A DNA stretch of 52,225 nucleotides from Phycisphaerae bacterium (GTDB lineage: Bacteria > Planctomycetota > Phycisphaerae > Phycisphaerales > SM1A02), in NCBI GenBank assembly GCA_016795035.1, contig JAEUIT010000049.1, positions 1-52,225 of the forward strand. The letters run 5' to 3'. The translations under genes were made by a program, and so were the position numbers. The notes beneath the pieces were generated by a model that saw nothing but the letters and a program-made list of their open reading frames with translations, was not told the DNA's origin and did not search any database. Positions 14,828 to 23,118 of the stretch are shown piece by piece; within the stretch, counting starts at the first letter, position 1; each line of letters begins with the position of its first letter.

Positions 14828-16252
14828 TTACGGCAGCTGCTTCCTCAGGAAGTTGATCATGTCGATCTTCGTGATGATGCCGTAGAAGTGCTGGTCGTCG
14901 GCCACGATCGCCACGCGGTCGGCGCGGAAGATCGGGACGAGGTCGTTGATCGACGCGCTCGGGCGGATCGTCTCGAGGCGGCTCGTCATGAAGTCGCGCA
15001 CGGGACGGCGGGCGTTCGCGGCGTCGTGCATCAGGGCCATCAGGATGTCGCTCTCGTCGAGGATGCCCGAGATCTTCTCGCCCGGGCGGATCACGACCAT
15101 CTGGCTCACGCCGAACATGCGCATGCGCTTGATCGCCTGCGCGATCGGCGTGTCGGGGTCCATCGTGAAGTCCTCGCGCTCGAGGTGGCGCCGCGCGATC
15201 AGGTCGCGCAGGTCGCCGTGCTTCGGACGGTCGATGAAGCCGTTGTCGACCATCCAGAAGTCGTTGTACATCTTCGAGAGGTACTTCGCGCCGTTGTCGC
15301 AGATGAGGCTAACAACGCGCTTCGTCGACTTCTGCTCGCGACAGTAGCGGAGCGCCGCGGCGAAGAGCGTGCCGACCGACGAGCCGGCGAGGATGCCTTC
15401 CTTGCGGAGCAGTTCGCGCGCGGCCATGAACGCCTCGCCGTCGGTGATCGTGTAGCCCTTCGTGACGAGCGAAAGGTCGAGGATGTCGGGAACGAAGTCC
15501 TCGCCGATCCCTTCGACGAGCCACGATCCCGGCTCGATGCGCTTGTTCTCGTTGACGAGCGGCGTGAGGATCGAACCCGACGGGTCGGCGAGGATGATCT
15601 CGCACGACGGGTTCTTCTCCTTGAGGTAGCGACCGACGCCGCTCACGGTGCCGCCGGAACCCACGCCCGCGACGAACGCGTCGACGCGCCCGTCCATCTG
15701 GTTCCAGATCTCGGGGCCGGTGGTGGTGTAGTGCGCGGCGGGGTTCGCCATGTTGCAGAACTGGTTGACGTAGAAGCCGCCGGTCTCCTTCGCGATGCGC
15801 TCGGCGATGTCTTGGTAGTACTCGGGATGTCCCTTACCGACGTCGGAGCGGGTGAGGACGACCTCGGCGCCCATCGCGCGAAGGTGCGAGATCTTCTCGT
15901 CGCTCATCTTGTCGGGCACGACGACCGTGAGGTGATAGCCCTTCTGGCCGGCGACGAGCGCGAGCGCGATGCCGGTGTTGCCGGCGGTCGCCTCGACGAT
16001 GCGGCTTCCCGGCTTGAGCTTGCCCTCGCGTTCGGCCGCCTCGATCATCGCGACGGCGATCCGGTCCTTGATCGAGTTGCCCGGGTTGAGCGACTCGAGC
16101 TTCACGTAGAGCTCGCACGGTCCGGTGTCGATCCGCGTGATGCGGAGCATCGGCGTGTTGCCGACCATCTCGAGGACGTTGCCGAAGATCGGGGCGAGCG
16201 GGGCGCTCGGACCGGACGAGGCGGAGTGGGCACGCGAAGTGGTGAGCGTCAT
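14828..16252 (-). CDS. Cystathionine beta-synthase with C-terminal CBS domain pair
   Basis: 474 residues. The catalytic part is a fold-type II PLP enzyme: the PLP lysine is K62 in LNPGNSIKDR, the phosphate loop is ATAGNTGIAL, and VGSGGTVSGVGRYL is conserved. Two CBS motifs fill about 345-474 (FGVSQMVVIRPGEKISGILD and VPIFRADRVAIVADDQHFYG). This matches eukaryote-like beta-synthases rather than plain cysteine synthases. It condenses serine and homocysteine, and the CBS pair probably senses S-adenosylmethionine or a nucleotide. A TACACT box lies 25 nt before the start; no good ribosome binding site is seen. Confidence 0.93.
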   Translation of the reverse strand: MTLTTSRAHSASSGPSAPLAPIFGNVLEMVGNTPMLRITRIDTGPCELYVKLESLNPGNSIKDRIAVAMIEAAEREGKLKPGSRIVEATAGNTGIALALVAGQKGYHLTVVVPDKMSDEKISHLRAMGAEVVLTRSDVGKGHPEYYQDIAERIAKETGGFYVNQFCNMANPAAHYTTTGPEIWNQMDGRVDAFVAGVGSGGTVSGVGRYLKEKNPSCEIILADPSGSILTPLVNENKRIEPGSWLVEGIGEDFVPDILDLSLVTKGYTITDGEAFMAARELLRKEGILAGSSVGTLFAAALRYCREQKSTKRVVSLICDNGAKYLSKMYNDFWMVDNGFIDRPKHGDLRDLIARRHLEREDFTMDPDTPIAQAIKRMRMFGVSQMVVIRPGEKISGILDESDILMALMHDAANARRPVRDFMTSRLETIRPSASINDLVPIFRADRVAIVADDQHFYGIITKIDMINFLRKQLP

Positions 16253-16277
16253 TGGGGGACTTTCGTCGAAAGGGCGG

Positions 16278-16283
16278 AGTGTA
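16278..16283 (-). promoter_or_regulatory. -10-like box of the cystathionine beta-synthase gene
   Basis: Reads TACACT on the minus strand, 25 nt before the ATG, giving a predicted leader of roughly 18 nt. No clear -35 element is seen. It lies in an 85-nt divergent region shared with rsmJ. Confidence 0.4.
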
Positions 16284-16325
16284 CTCGTCGCGCCGTCGCG
16301 ACCCCGACGGCGCGGGCGACCTCGC

Positions 16326-16331
16326 TACGCT
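16326..16331 (+). promoter_or_regulatory. -10-like box of rsmJ, predicted leaderless
   Basis: TACGCT ends 6 nt before the GTG start of rsmJ, so transcription would begin at about the first base of the start codon. No Shine-Dalgarno sequence is present. Confidence 0.45.
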
Positions 16332-16337
16332 CCGCTC

Positions 16338-16970
16338 GTGCGCGACGAACGGCCGATAGTCAGCCAAGTCGACGGACGCCTCGAGGCGAGATGGCCGGGC
16401 GATCGCCCGGGTACGGGCATCGCGAGCGACTTCTCCACGGTGGCGATCGGCGGTCGGTCGGCGCTTGCGCGCATGCCGCTGGTGCGAGCCTGCGGCGTGA
16501 CGCTCGCACGCGAAGGCGCGTCGCTCGTCGACGCCACCGCGGGGCTCGGCTACGACTCGTACGTCCTTTCGCGCGCGGGCTTCGCGGTTACGGCCTTCGA
16601 GCGGCATCCGGCGGTCGCCTCGGTTCTCGCCGACGGGCTGCGCCGTGCGGGGAATCCGTTCGTCCTCCGCGAGGGCGACGCGATCGACGCGCTCTCCGCG
16701 TTGCAGCCGGATGTCGTCTATCTCGACCCGATGTTTCCCCCGAAGCGCCGCGCGAGCGCGCTCCCGCCGAAGGAGATGCAGATCGTCCGCGCGCTCGTCG
16801 GAGATGACCTCGACCTCGAGCGGCTCTTCGCCGTCGCATGCGCGGCCTCGCCGCGCGTGGTGGTGAAGCGGCCCGCGCACGCGGATCCGCTGCGGGCCGG
16901 AGGCGCGGAGCCGTCGTCCTCGATTGAAGGGAAGCTCGCGCGGTTCGACGTGTACCTCACGCGGCGATAA
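16338..16970 (+). CDS. rsmJ: 16S rRNA (guanine1516-N2)-methyltransferase RsmJ-like
   Basis: 210 residues. The SAM-binding motif is VDATAGLGYDSYVLSRAG, followed by an acidic strand end (FERHPAVASVLADGL) and the catalytic VVYLDPMFPPKRRASALPPK. It then has KEMQIVRALVGDDLD and VVVKRPAHADPL. These match the order and spacing of the RsmJ (YhiQ) family, which methylates G1516 of 16S rRNA. The GTG start was chosen because a TACGCT box lies 6 nt upstream and no ribosome site supports an earlier start. RsmJ is best known from gammaproteobacteria, so its presence here is of some interest. Confidence 0.85.
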   Translation: MRDERPIVSQVDGRLEARWPGDRPGTGIASDFSTVAIGGRSALARMPLVRACGVTLAREGASLVDATAGLGYDSYVLSRAGFAVTAFERHPAVASVLADGLRRAGNPFVLREGDAIDALSALQPDVVYLDPMFPPKRRASALPPKEMQIVRALVGDDLDLERLFAVACAASPRVVVKRPAHADPLRAGGAEPSSSIEGKLARFDVYLTRR

Positions 16971-16978
16971 CTCGCGGC

Positions 16979-16998
16979 CGCGCGGCCCAAGCCGCGCG
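16979..16998. terminator. Short GC hairpin after rsmJ
   Basis: CGCGCGG and CCGCGCG are separated by 6 nt, starting 9 nt after the rsmJ stop. No T-tract follows, so terminator function is uncertain. Confidence 0.35.
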
Positions 16999-17128
16999 AC
17001 ACCGCGAAAGCGAACGCCGTCTCGCCGTTTCCCGCGCGCCGCGCTCCAGTTCCAGCAAGGCCCGGCCGACGAACGCGATACGGCGGCCGCGAGGATTGGA
17101 ACGGTCGTCGTGAAAGGACCATGAAGGC

Positions 17129-17587
17129 ATGCGCGTCGACGAGATCATGTCCCGCCACGTTCATCACGTCGATCTCGACGCCACGCTCGAGACGATCCGT
17201 CGCATCTTCGAGGAGAGCCGATTCCATCACCTCGTGGTGCTCGAGGAGGGCCGGCTCGTCGGCATCGTGAGCGACCGCGATCTGCTGCGCAATCTCTCGC
17301 CGTGGCTCGGCACGCCGTCCGAGCGCACGATGGACACCTCGAGCCTGAAACGGAAAGCCCACCAGGTGATGACCCGCGCGGTCGTGACCGGGTCGGCCGA
17401 GATGGACGTCGCCGAGGCGGCTCGGGTGATGCTCGTCAAGCGCGTCTCCTGCCTGCCGGTCGTCGACGCGTGGATGAACGTCGTCGGCATCGTGACCGAC
17501 CACGACATCCTGAAGTGGACGGTGCAGCAATTCTGCGGCTCCGATCCGAACAGCGTGTGTCACACGCCCGATCGCCGCGCGGCGTGA
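17129..17587 (+). CDS. Small protein with two CBS domains
   Basis: 152 residues made almost entirely of one CBS pair. The first motif is SRFHHLVVLEEGRLVGIVSD (about 31-50) and the second is VKRVSCLPVVDAWMNVVGIV (about 107-126), each with the usual D-L/I ending. Such stand-alone pairs bind adenine nucleotides or SAM and regulate partners. An AAAGGACC/GAAGG stretch before the ATG can act as a ribosome site. It is preceded by a 158-nt gap and followed 36 nt later by rsmE, which has its own promoter-like box. No partner is evident from context. Confidence 0.88.
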   Translation: MRVDEIMSRHVHHVDLDATLETIRRIFEESRFHHLVVLEEGRLVGIVSDRDLLRNLSPWLGTPSERTMDTSSLKRKAHQVMTRAVVTGSAEMDVAEAARVMLVKRVSCLPVVDAWMNVVGIVTDHDILKWTVQQFCGSDPNSVCHTPDRRAA

Positions 17588-17610
17588 CGACACGCGTCTC
17601 GCGCGTGCCG

Positions 17611-17616
17611 TACATT
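17611..17616 (+). promoter_or_regulatory. -10-like box of rsmE, predicted leaderless
   Basis: TACATT ends 7 nt before the ATG of rsmE, with no Shine-Dalgarno sequence between. Transcription would begin at or one base from the start codon. Confidence 0.45.
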
Positions 17617-17623
17617 CCGGGCG

Positions 17624-18352
17624 ATGGCGTGGCCATGGTTTGTCGTTCCATCGTTGCCGGACGTCGGCGCGTCCGTCGCGCTTCCGCGCGACGAGGCGAA
17701 GCACGCGTTCGGCGCGAAGCGGCTCGGCGCCGGCGACGGCGTCGTCCTCTTTGACGGCGCGGGCGGCGTGGCCGATGCGCGCCTCACCGGCGAGCGGACC
17801 CGCGACGGCTCGCCGCTCGTGACCGTGGACGCGCGGAAGGCTGCAACGTGGAGCGGTCGGCGCGTGCATCTCGCCAGCGCGCTTCCGAAGGGCGACCGCC
17901 TCGCGACGCTCGTCGAGATGACCGCGCAGCTCGGCGTCGCGTCGCTCGCGCCGCTTCGCTGCGAGCGGAGCGTCGTGGGCGAGACCGAATCGCGAAGCGA
18001 CCGCATGCGCCGCATCCAGGTCGAGGCGTGCAAGCAGGCGCGCTGGCCGTTCGTGCCGGAACTCCACGGGGAAACGTCGGTCGACGAGGTGTGCCGGCAA
18101 CGTGGAGTCGGCGGCGTGCGCGAGGTGCCGATCCTCGTCGCACATCCCGGCGGGACCTCGCTCGCCGCGCTCGCCCGCTCGCTGCCCGACGAGGTCGTCG
18201 TCTGCATCGGGCCGGAAGGGGGCTTCACGGATCGCGAGGTTGCGGCGCTCGAGGCGGCCGGCGCGCGAACGGTGAGCCTTGCGACGTCTATCCTCCGCGT
18301 GGAAACCGCGGCGGTCGTCGCTGTCGCGACGCTGCGGGCCGAGCCCGCGTAG
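17624..18352 (+). CDS. rsmE: 16S rRNA (uracil1498-N3)-methyltransferase RsmE
   Basis: 242 residues of the SPOUT/RsmE family, which methylates U1498 of 16S rRNA. It has an N-terminal PUA-like part (FVVPSLPDVGASVALPRDEA, then KHAFGAKRLGAGDGVVLFDG). The C-terminal knotted SAM domain contains IGPEGGFTDREVAALEAAG and the terminal ILRVETAAVVAVATL. It also carries the family block ALPKGDRLATLVEMTAQLGV and EACKQARWPFVPEL. The start is placed at the ATG just after a TACATT box. It is one of only two genes here that contain an exact copy of the dispersed motif in the uncommon orientation. Confidence 0.93.
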   Translation: MAWPWFVVPSLPDVGASVALPRDEAKHAFGAKRLGAGDGVVLFDGAGGVADARLTGERTRDGSPLVTVDARKAATWSGRRVHLASALPKGDRLATLVEMTAQLGVASLAPLRCERSVVGETESRSDRMRRIQVEACKQARWPFVPELHGETSVDEVCRQRGVGGVREVPILVAHPGGTSLAALARSLPDEVVVCIGPEGGFTDREVAALEAAGARTVSLATSILRVETAAVVAVATLRAEPA

Positions 18353-18376
18353 CCCCTCGTGTTGCGCGTCCGTCAA

Positions 18377-18449
18377 TGGAGCCTACCGGGATCGAACCGG
18401 CAACCTATGCCTTGCAAAGGCATCGCTCTCCCAATTGAGCTAAGGCCCC
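18377..18449 (-). tRNA. tRNA-Ala (anticodon TGC)
   Basis: 73 nt forming a full cloverleaf on the minus strand. The acceptor is GGGGCCT paired with AGGCTCC, including the G3-U70 pair that identifies alanine tRNAs. The D arm is GCTC...GAGC, the anticodon stem ATGCC/GGCAT carries loop TTTGCAA, and the T arm is GCCGG TTCGATC CCGGT. The discriminator base is A, and CCA is not encoded. Confidence 0.97.
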
Positions 18450-18530
18450 GTCAGATCGGAGTCGCGCCGAGAACGAACGCGGCTCCGACGAATCCATCGT
18501 AGCGGCAACGCCGCGCGGGCAACGGTGCGC

Positions 18531-20042
18531 TTACGGCTCGTTCACGACCGCGGTCTTCGAGTTGTCGAGGACCTCGATCACTTCGGGTTCGAGCACGGTG
18601 AGCCGCAGCGCCTCGTTGAAGCGCTTGCGGCCCTTCACGCCGACGACGAGGCCGAGCGCTTCGCTCGGAGTGGTGCCGGGACCGGGCACGACGTATGCGA
18701 GCGTGTAGCCCGTGGTCGGATCGGAAACCTTGTAAAGGAGCGGGAGACGATCGCCGTTGTAGACGGTCGACGCGGTGAGGCGACCGACCGAATCGAACGA
18801 GCGGCGCTTCCACGACGCGAGCTCGAGGTCGGCGATCGACTGCACGCGATCCTTCATCGAGGCTCGCTGGTTCGCGAGTTCGATGAGCGCCTGCTGCGCC
18901 TCGATGCGAATCGCCAACTGCTCGGCGCGAGCCTTCGCGAGTTCGCGCGTCGTCATCGGGGTCTTGCCGTCTTCGGCGAGGGCGATGTAGCGCTCGCGGA
19001 GCGCGTCGAGCTCGGCCGCCTCCGCGGCCTCGCGCTTCACGCGGTTCCAGATCGCCTCGAGATCCGCATACGTCGTCTGGCGCACGCGAACTTCCATCGC
19101 GGCATCTTCGGCGGCCTTGCGCGCCGCGGCTTCGGCGTCAGACTCCGGCGTCGGCTTCGCGTCGTCGGCCGGCGGATTGTTGGTGATCGTCGGGGGCGGG
19201 GGCGTGGTTGCGGGCGGCGTGGTCGTCGTCGGCGTGACGGTTCCGGTCGCGACGTTGTCGGCCGGATTTGCGTTCGGCGTCGCGGGCGGCGTCGCGTTGG
19301 GAGCCACTGGGTCGGTCGTGAACGTCGGGGTCGGCGTTGCAGCCGGATTCGACGTCGGCGTTGCAGCCGGAGTCGCCGTTGCAGCCGGAGCGGGTGCCGC
19401 GAGCGGCGTGCCCTTGAGCGACGCTTCGAGCGCGTCCGCCTCCTGTTGCGGCATCGCGGCGAGGAACTGGAGGTTCACCCAGCCGAAGGCCTTCTCAGGG
19501 AGACGCACGGAGTAGAAGGTGTCCGACTGCGCCTTCACCTCTTCGATCACGTCGAGCGAGTCGCCGGCGTTCAGCGTGATGAGCTCGCGCCAGCTCTTGT
19601 CGGGGGCGAACTTGGCATCCATGTTCGGCGCGACGAGCGACGCCTTGCCGGTGATCGAGAGCTTCTTCGTCGTGGGATTGAACTGCGTGGCGTTCGTCGC
19701 CTTCACGAAGCCGAAGACGTTCGTGAACGTCGGACCGATCGCCTGCACCTTCGCCCAGCCGTAGTCCGACTCGATGACCTTGAGCGGCTGGCCGGTGAAG
19801 AGTCGACCGAAGGGATAGGTGCCCTGCACGGTCGGCGCGCTTCGCAGCATCACGTTGTCGCCCTTGACGACCGCCCAGTACACCGTCGACGTCTGGGCCG
19901 GCGCGGTGGCCGGGGTTGCGGGGGCGGGAGCAGTCGATTCTTGCGCGATCGCGACGGGACCGGAGTTCACCGCGAGCGATGCGAGGAGGGTGCAGAGCGA
20001 AGGGGTCGTACGTGAGACGAGCGAGAGATTGGCGCGGGGCAT
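18531..20042 (-). CDS. Exported protein with bacterial SH3 domain and long Pro/Thr/Ala linker
   Basis: 503 residues. The start was placed at an ATG preceded by GGAG at 8 nt, which gives a signal peptide ending near VAIAQE. An SH3-like domain follows (VKGDNVMLRSAPTVQG, then PLKVIESDYGWAKVQAIG). After it come a possible second beta domain, a Pro/Thr/Ala/Asn low-complexity linker, a charged coiled-coil stretch (EDAAMEVRVRQTTYADLEAI onward) and a C-terminal beta region. SH3 domains of this kind often bind cell-wall peptides. Three near-copies of the dispersed motif fall in the linker, where they encode Ala-Ala-Thr. The SH3 call is firm; the overall role is unknown. Confidence 0.78.
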   Translation of the reverse strand: MPRANLSLVSRTTPSLCTLLASLAVNSGPVAIAQESTAPAPATPATAPAQTSTVYWAVVKGDNVMLRSAPTVQGTYPFGRLFTGQPLKVIESDYGWAKVQAIGPTFTNVFGFVKATNATQFNPTTKKLSITGKASLVAPNMDAKFAPDKSWRELITLNAGDSLDVIEEVKAQSDTFYSVRLPEKAFGWVNLQFLAAMPQQEADALEASLKGTPLAAPAPAATATPAATPTSNPAATPTPTFTTDPVAPNATPPATPNANPADNVATGTVTPTTTTPPATTPPPPTITNNPPADDAKPTPESDAEAAARKAAEDAAMEVRVRQTTYADLEAIWNRVKREAAEAAELDALRERYIALAEDGKTPMTTRELAKARAEQLAIRIEAQQALIELANQRASMKDRVQSIADLELASWKRRSFDSVGRLTASTVYNGDRLPLLYKVSDPTTGYTLAYVVPGPGTTPSEALGLVVGVKGRKRFNEALRLTVLEPEVIEVLDNSKTAVVNEP

Positions 20043-20074
20043 TGAGGCAACTCCAGCGGGCGATTGAGGGGTGA

Positions 20075-20080
20075 AGTCTA
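20075..20080 (-). promoter_or_regulatory. -10-like box of the SH3 protein gene
   Basis: Reads TAGACT on the minus strand, about 32 nt before the ATG. Together with the GGAG ribosome site this is a conventional leadered start, in contrast to many genes in the window. Confidence 0.4.
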
Positions 20081-20178
20081 CTCGCATGTTTCGGCGAAAA
20101 GAGGCGGGGAAGCACACACGCTGACGAGGTATTGCCGGGTCGGTTCACCGCGCGGCGACGGGGTTTCCGAGAGATCAG

Positions 20179-20184
20179 TACCAT
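20179..20184 (+). promoter_or_regulatory. -10-like box of the TolC-like gene
   Basis: TACCAT ends 9 nt before the ATG, with no Shine-Dalgarno sequence between. A very short leader or none is predicted. Confidence 0.35.
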
Positions 20185-20193
20185 CCGGGTCCC

Positions 20194-21999
20194 ATGCGGC
20201 GAACGACGCAGTCGTATCTGTTTCCCGGTGCCTCGCTGGTTTCTATGGTGCTCCTCGCTGGATGCACCTCGCCGTTACGTCCGAACGGCACGGCGACGGA
20301 CGGCAAGGGCTTGATGCCGGCCGTCGGAACCGCCCTCGAGCGCGAACTTGCGCAGCTTCCCACCGGGACCACGGTTCCGACCGGCGAGCTGAACCAGCCG
20401 ACGGAAGTCGAGAAGGCCCTGAGCGCTCGCCGCGAGGAGCTCGACCTGATCGGCCCGCAGTGGCGGCAAGGGGGCAAGGGCCTCGACCTCGGCGGCACGC
20501 TCGACGGCAGGCCGCCCGCCGAAGTGCAGTTGAGCCTCAAGACCGTCATTCAATCCGCGGTCCGCAACAACCTTTCGGTGCAGGCGGCGCGGCTTGACCA
20601 AGGCATTTCCGACGCTCGTCTCGCGCAGGCCGAGGCCGCGTTCGACGCGACGCTCTTCGCCGAAAGCAACTTCTCGCGCGTGACCGAGCCGCAGGTCGGC
20701 ACCGTCGTCACTGCGGGCAACATCCTGAATCTGCCGAACGACAGCCGAAACTGGGCGTTCACCACCGGCATCCAGAAGCCGCTCGTCACCGGCGGACGCG
20801 TCAACGTCTCGACGAGCATGCGCTACGACCGCTTCTTCTCCGACGGGCAGTACTCGCCCGATCCGGCGTGGACGTCGGCGGTCACGCTCGGGATCGCGCA
20901 GCCGCTCCTTCGCGGCTTCGGCACCGACGTCAACACGGCACAGATCCGGCTCGCCCGCAACGACGATCGCGCCGCGTACGAGAGCCTTCGCGCGAACCTC
21001 CTGCAGACGGTCGCGAACGCCGAGGCGGCGTACTGGGTTCTTGCGGCGGCGCGACAGCGCGTGGTCACGGCGCAGTGGCTCGTGCAGGTGGGCGTCGAGT
21101 CGCGCGACGTGCTCGCCCGGCGCCGCGAGTTCGACGCCACGCTCGCGCAGTACGCGAACGCCGTCGCGACCGTCGAGCAGCGCAAGGCCGAGGTCATCGC
21201 GGCGCAGCGCGACGTGAAGCTCGCGAACAACCAGATCAAGGCGTTCCTCAACGACCCGAACATGCCCGTCGGCGGCGAGGCGTCGATCGTGCCGATCGAC
21301 CTTCCGCTCGACATCCCGCTCACGCAGGACCTTCGTGAAGCGATCGTCGTTGCAGCCGAGAAGTCGCCGACGATCGCGCAGGCCGTGCTCGCGATCGACT
21401 CGTCGTCGATCGGCGTCGACGTGGCCGACAACAACCGGCTCCCGCAACTCGACCTCGACGGTCGCCTCTCGTGGTTCGGCCTCGACGGCGACTTCGGCGA
21501 GTCGTACTCGCAGGTCACGAACGGCGACTTCGTCGAGTACCTGGTCGGCGCCCGCTTCTCGCAGGCGATCGGCAACCGCGCCGCCGAGGCCGCGTTCCGC
21601 GAGGCGCGGCTGCAACGTTCGAAGGCCGTCATCGGCTACCGCTCGGCGGTGCAGCAGGTGGTCCTCGACGTGAAGAACTCGCTGCAGCGCGTCGCGACGG
21701 CGGCGGAACTCATCCGCCAGAACCGCGCGTTCCGGCTCGCCCAGGCTGAGAACCTGCGGGCGCTCCTCGTCAGCGAGAAGACGCTCGCGGCGCTCACCCC
21801 CGAGTTCGTGCAGCTCAAGTTCCAGCTGCAGGACACGCTGGCGCGGGCCCATCTCCAGGTCGTGCAATCGCTCGCCGACTACAACATCGCGATCAGCGAG
21901 CTGCATCGCGCGATGGGCACGGGCCTCGAGATGAACGCGATCGAGATCGACGTGGTCGACGGACCGCCTCTTGGAGGCGGATTCGCGAGCGAGCGGTGA
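20194..21999 (+). CDS. TolC-family outer membrane efflux lipoprotein
   Basis: 601 residues. The N-terminus (SLVSMVLLAGC) is a lipoprotein signal with the lipidated Cys at 24. The body has the internal duplication of outer-membrane efflux proteins: long Ala-rich helices (QAEAAFDATLFAESNFSRVT in the first half, AEAAFREARLQRSKAVIGYR in the second) with beta segments between. Such proteins form trimeric export ducts with RND or ABC pumps. No pump or adaptor gene is adjacent; the SH3 gene is divergent and sua5 follows. The start at the ATG after a TACCAT box also gives the lipobox at the right place. Confidence 0.9.
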   Translation: MRRTTQSYLFPGASLVSMVLLAGCTSPLRPNGTATDGKGLMPAVGTALERELAQLPTGTTVPTGELNQPTEVEKALSARREELDLIGPQWRQGGKGLDLGGTLDGRPPAEVQLSLKTVIQSAVRNNLSVQAARLDQGISDARLAQAEAAFDATLFAESNFSRVTEPQVGTVVTAGNILNLPNDSRNWAFTTGIQKPLVTGGRVNVSTSMRYDRFFSDGQYSPDPAWTSAVTLGIAQPLLRGFGTDVNTAQIRLARNDDRAAYESLRANLLQTVANAEAAYWVLAAARQRVVTAQWLVQVGVESRDVLARRREFDATLAQYANAVATVEQRKAEVIAAQRDVKLANNQIKAFLNDPNMPVGGEASIVPIDLPLDIPLTQDLREAIVVAAEKSPTIAQAVLAIDSSSIGVDVADNNRLPQLDLDGRLSWFGLDGDFGESYSQVTNGDFVEYLVGARFSQAIGNRAAEAAFREARLQRSKAVIGYRSAVQQVVLDVKNSLQRVATAAELIRQNRAFRLAQAENLRALLVSEKTLAALTPEFVQLKFQLQDTLARAHLQVVQSLADYNIAISELHRAMGTGLEMNAIEIDVVDGPPLGGGFASER

Positions 22000-22059
22000 T
22001 CCGTCGGCTGCAACGTGGACACGAGTGAACGTGACGGACGGAACTAGCAGGAGCGCCGG

Positions 22060-23025
22060 GTGCCGAAGGTAGTCAAGGCCGATTCCCAGTCGATCAAGAA
22101 GGCCGCGAGCATCCTCCGCGACGGCGGTGTCGTCGCCTTCCCGACGGAGACGGTCTACGGCCTCGGCTGCGACACGTTCAACGAGCGTGCGGCGCTTGAG
22201 GTCTATCGCATCAAGCGCCGACCGAGCTCGAATCCGCTCATCGCCCACGTGCTCGACATCGCAATGGCGAAGCGCGTCGTGATCGGCTGGGACGTGCGCT
22301 GCCAGAAGCTCGCGGAAGAGTTTTGGCCCGGGCCGCTGACGATTGTCCTGCCGCGCCGCGCGGAAGTCTCACCGAGCTCGATCGGCGGGCGCTCGACGGT
22401 TGCCGTGCGCAGTCCGTCGCATCCGGTCGCGCGGCAACTCCTCGAATCGCTTGGCTCGCCGATCTCGGCGCCGAGCGCGAATCGCTCGGGGCGCATCTCG
22501 CCGACCCGCGCCGAACACGTCGTCGAGGAGTTCGCGGAGGAGCCCGAGCTCCTCGTCCTCGAAGGCGGCGCGAGCGAGGTCGGCCTCGAGAGCACCGTGC
22601 TCGACCTGAGCCGCGCGCGGCCGTTGATCTTGCGGCCCGGCGCCGTAACGGTCGAGATGCTCAACTCGGTGATCGGCAACGTCTCCGAGCCGTTCGTGCC
22701 CGGCCAGACGAATAGCCCGGGCACGAGCGCGAAGCACTACGCCCCGCGGGCGCGGGCCGAGCTCGTCGAGCCCGCGAACCTCGAGCGACGATTGCAGTCG
22801 TGCCCCGATCCCGTCGCGGTGCTCGCTTTCCGCGCCGAGATCGTGCCGGCGCCGCACGTCGCGATCGTCATGCCGACAGATCCCCGCGAGTACGCGGCGA
22901 AGCTCTACGACTCGCTGCGCCAGGCCGATTCGCTCGAGCGGCAGTTGATCCTGATCGAGAAGCCGTCGGAGCGCGCTGGCCTTTGGGCGGCGGTACACGA
23001 CCGGTTGCGTCGCGCGACGGCGTGA
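22060..23025 (+). CDS. Threonylcarbamoyl-AMP synthase, long Sua5 form
   Basis: 321 residues. The YrdC domain fills about 1-200: GGVVAFPTETVYGLGCDTFN, KRRPSSNPLIAHV, FWPGPLTIVLPR and SAPSANRSGRISPT. A linker (SPGTSAKHYAPRARAELVE) leads to a smaller C-terminal Sua5 domain, so this is the two-domain form. It makes threonylcarbamoyl-AMP for t6A37 of tRNAs reading ANN codons. The GTG start is supported by AGGAG 6-7 nt upstream. A one-mismatch copy of the dispersed motif lies in the 60-nt gap before it. Codons near its 3' end recur in part after the downstream tandem repeats. Confidence 0.94.
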   Translation: MPKVVKADSQSIKKAASILRDGGVVAFPTETVYGLGCDTFNERAALEVYRIKRRPSSNPLIAHVLDIAMAKRVVIGWDVRCQKLAEEFWPGPLTIVLPRRAEVSPSSIGGRSTVAVRSPSHPVARQLLESLGSPISAPSANRSGRISPTRAEHVVEEFAEEPELLVLEGGASEVGLESTVLDLSRARPLILRPGAVTVEMLNSVIGNVSEPFVPGQTNSPGTSAKHYAPRARAELVEPANLERRLQSCPDPVAVLAFRAEIVPAPHVAIVMPTDPREYAAKLYDSLRQADSLERQLILIEKPSERAGLWAAVHDRLRRATA

Positions 23026-23118
23026 GTCGGTCGAAGCCGGGGCGGGCCGCTCGTGAACGAGTTTTTGGGGGAGGCTGCTGAGGCGGCGGAGGCCGCTGAG
23101 CGTGGAGGACGGTGGCGT

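Noticed and set aside
15750..15765. ATGTTGCAGAAC as a further copy of the dispersed motif
   Set aside because: It shares only GTTGCAG and lacks CG and CTC at the expected places; not counted.
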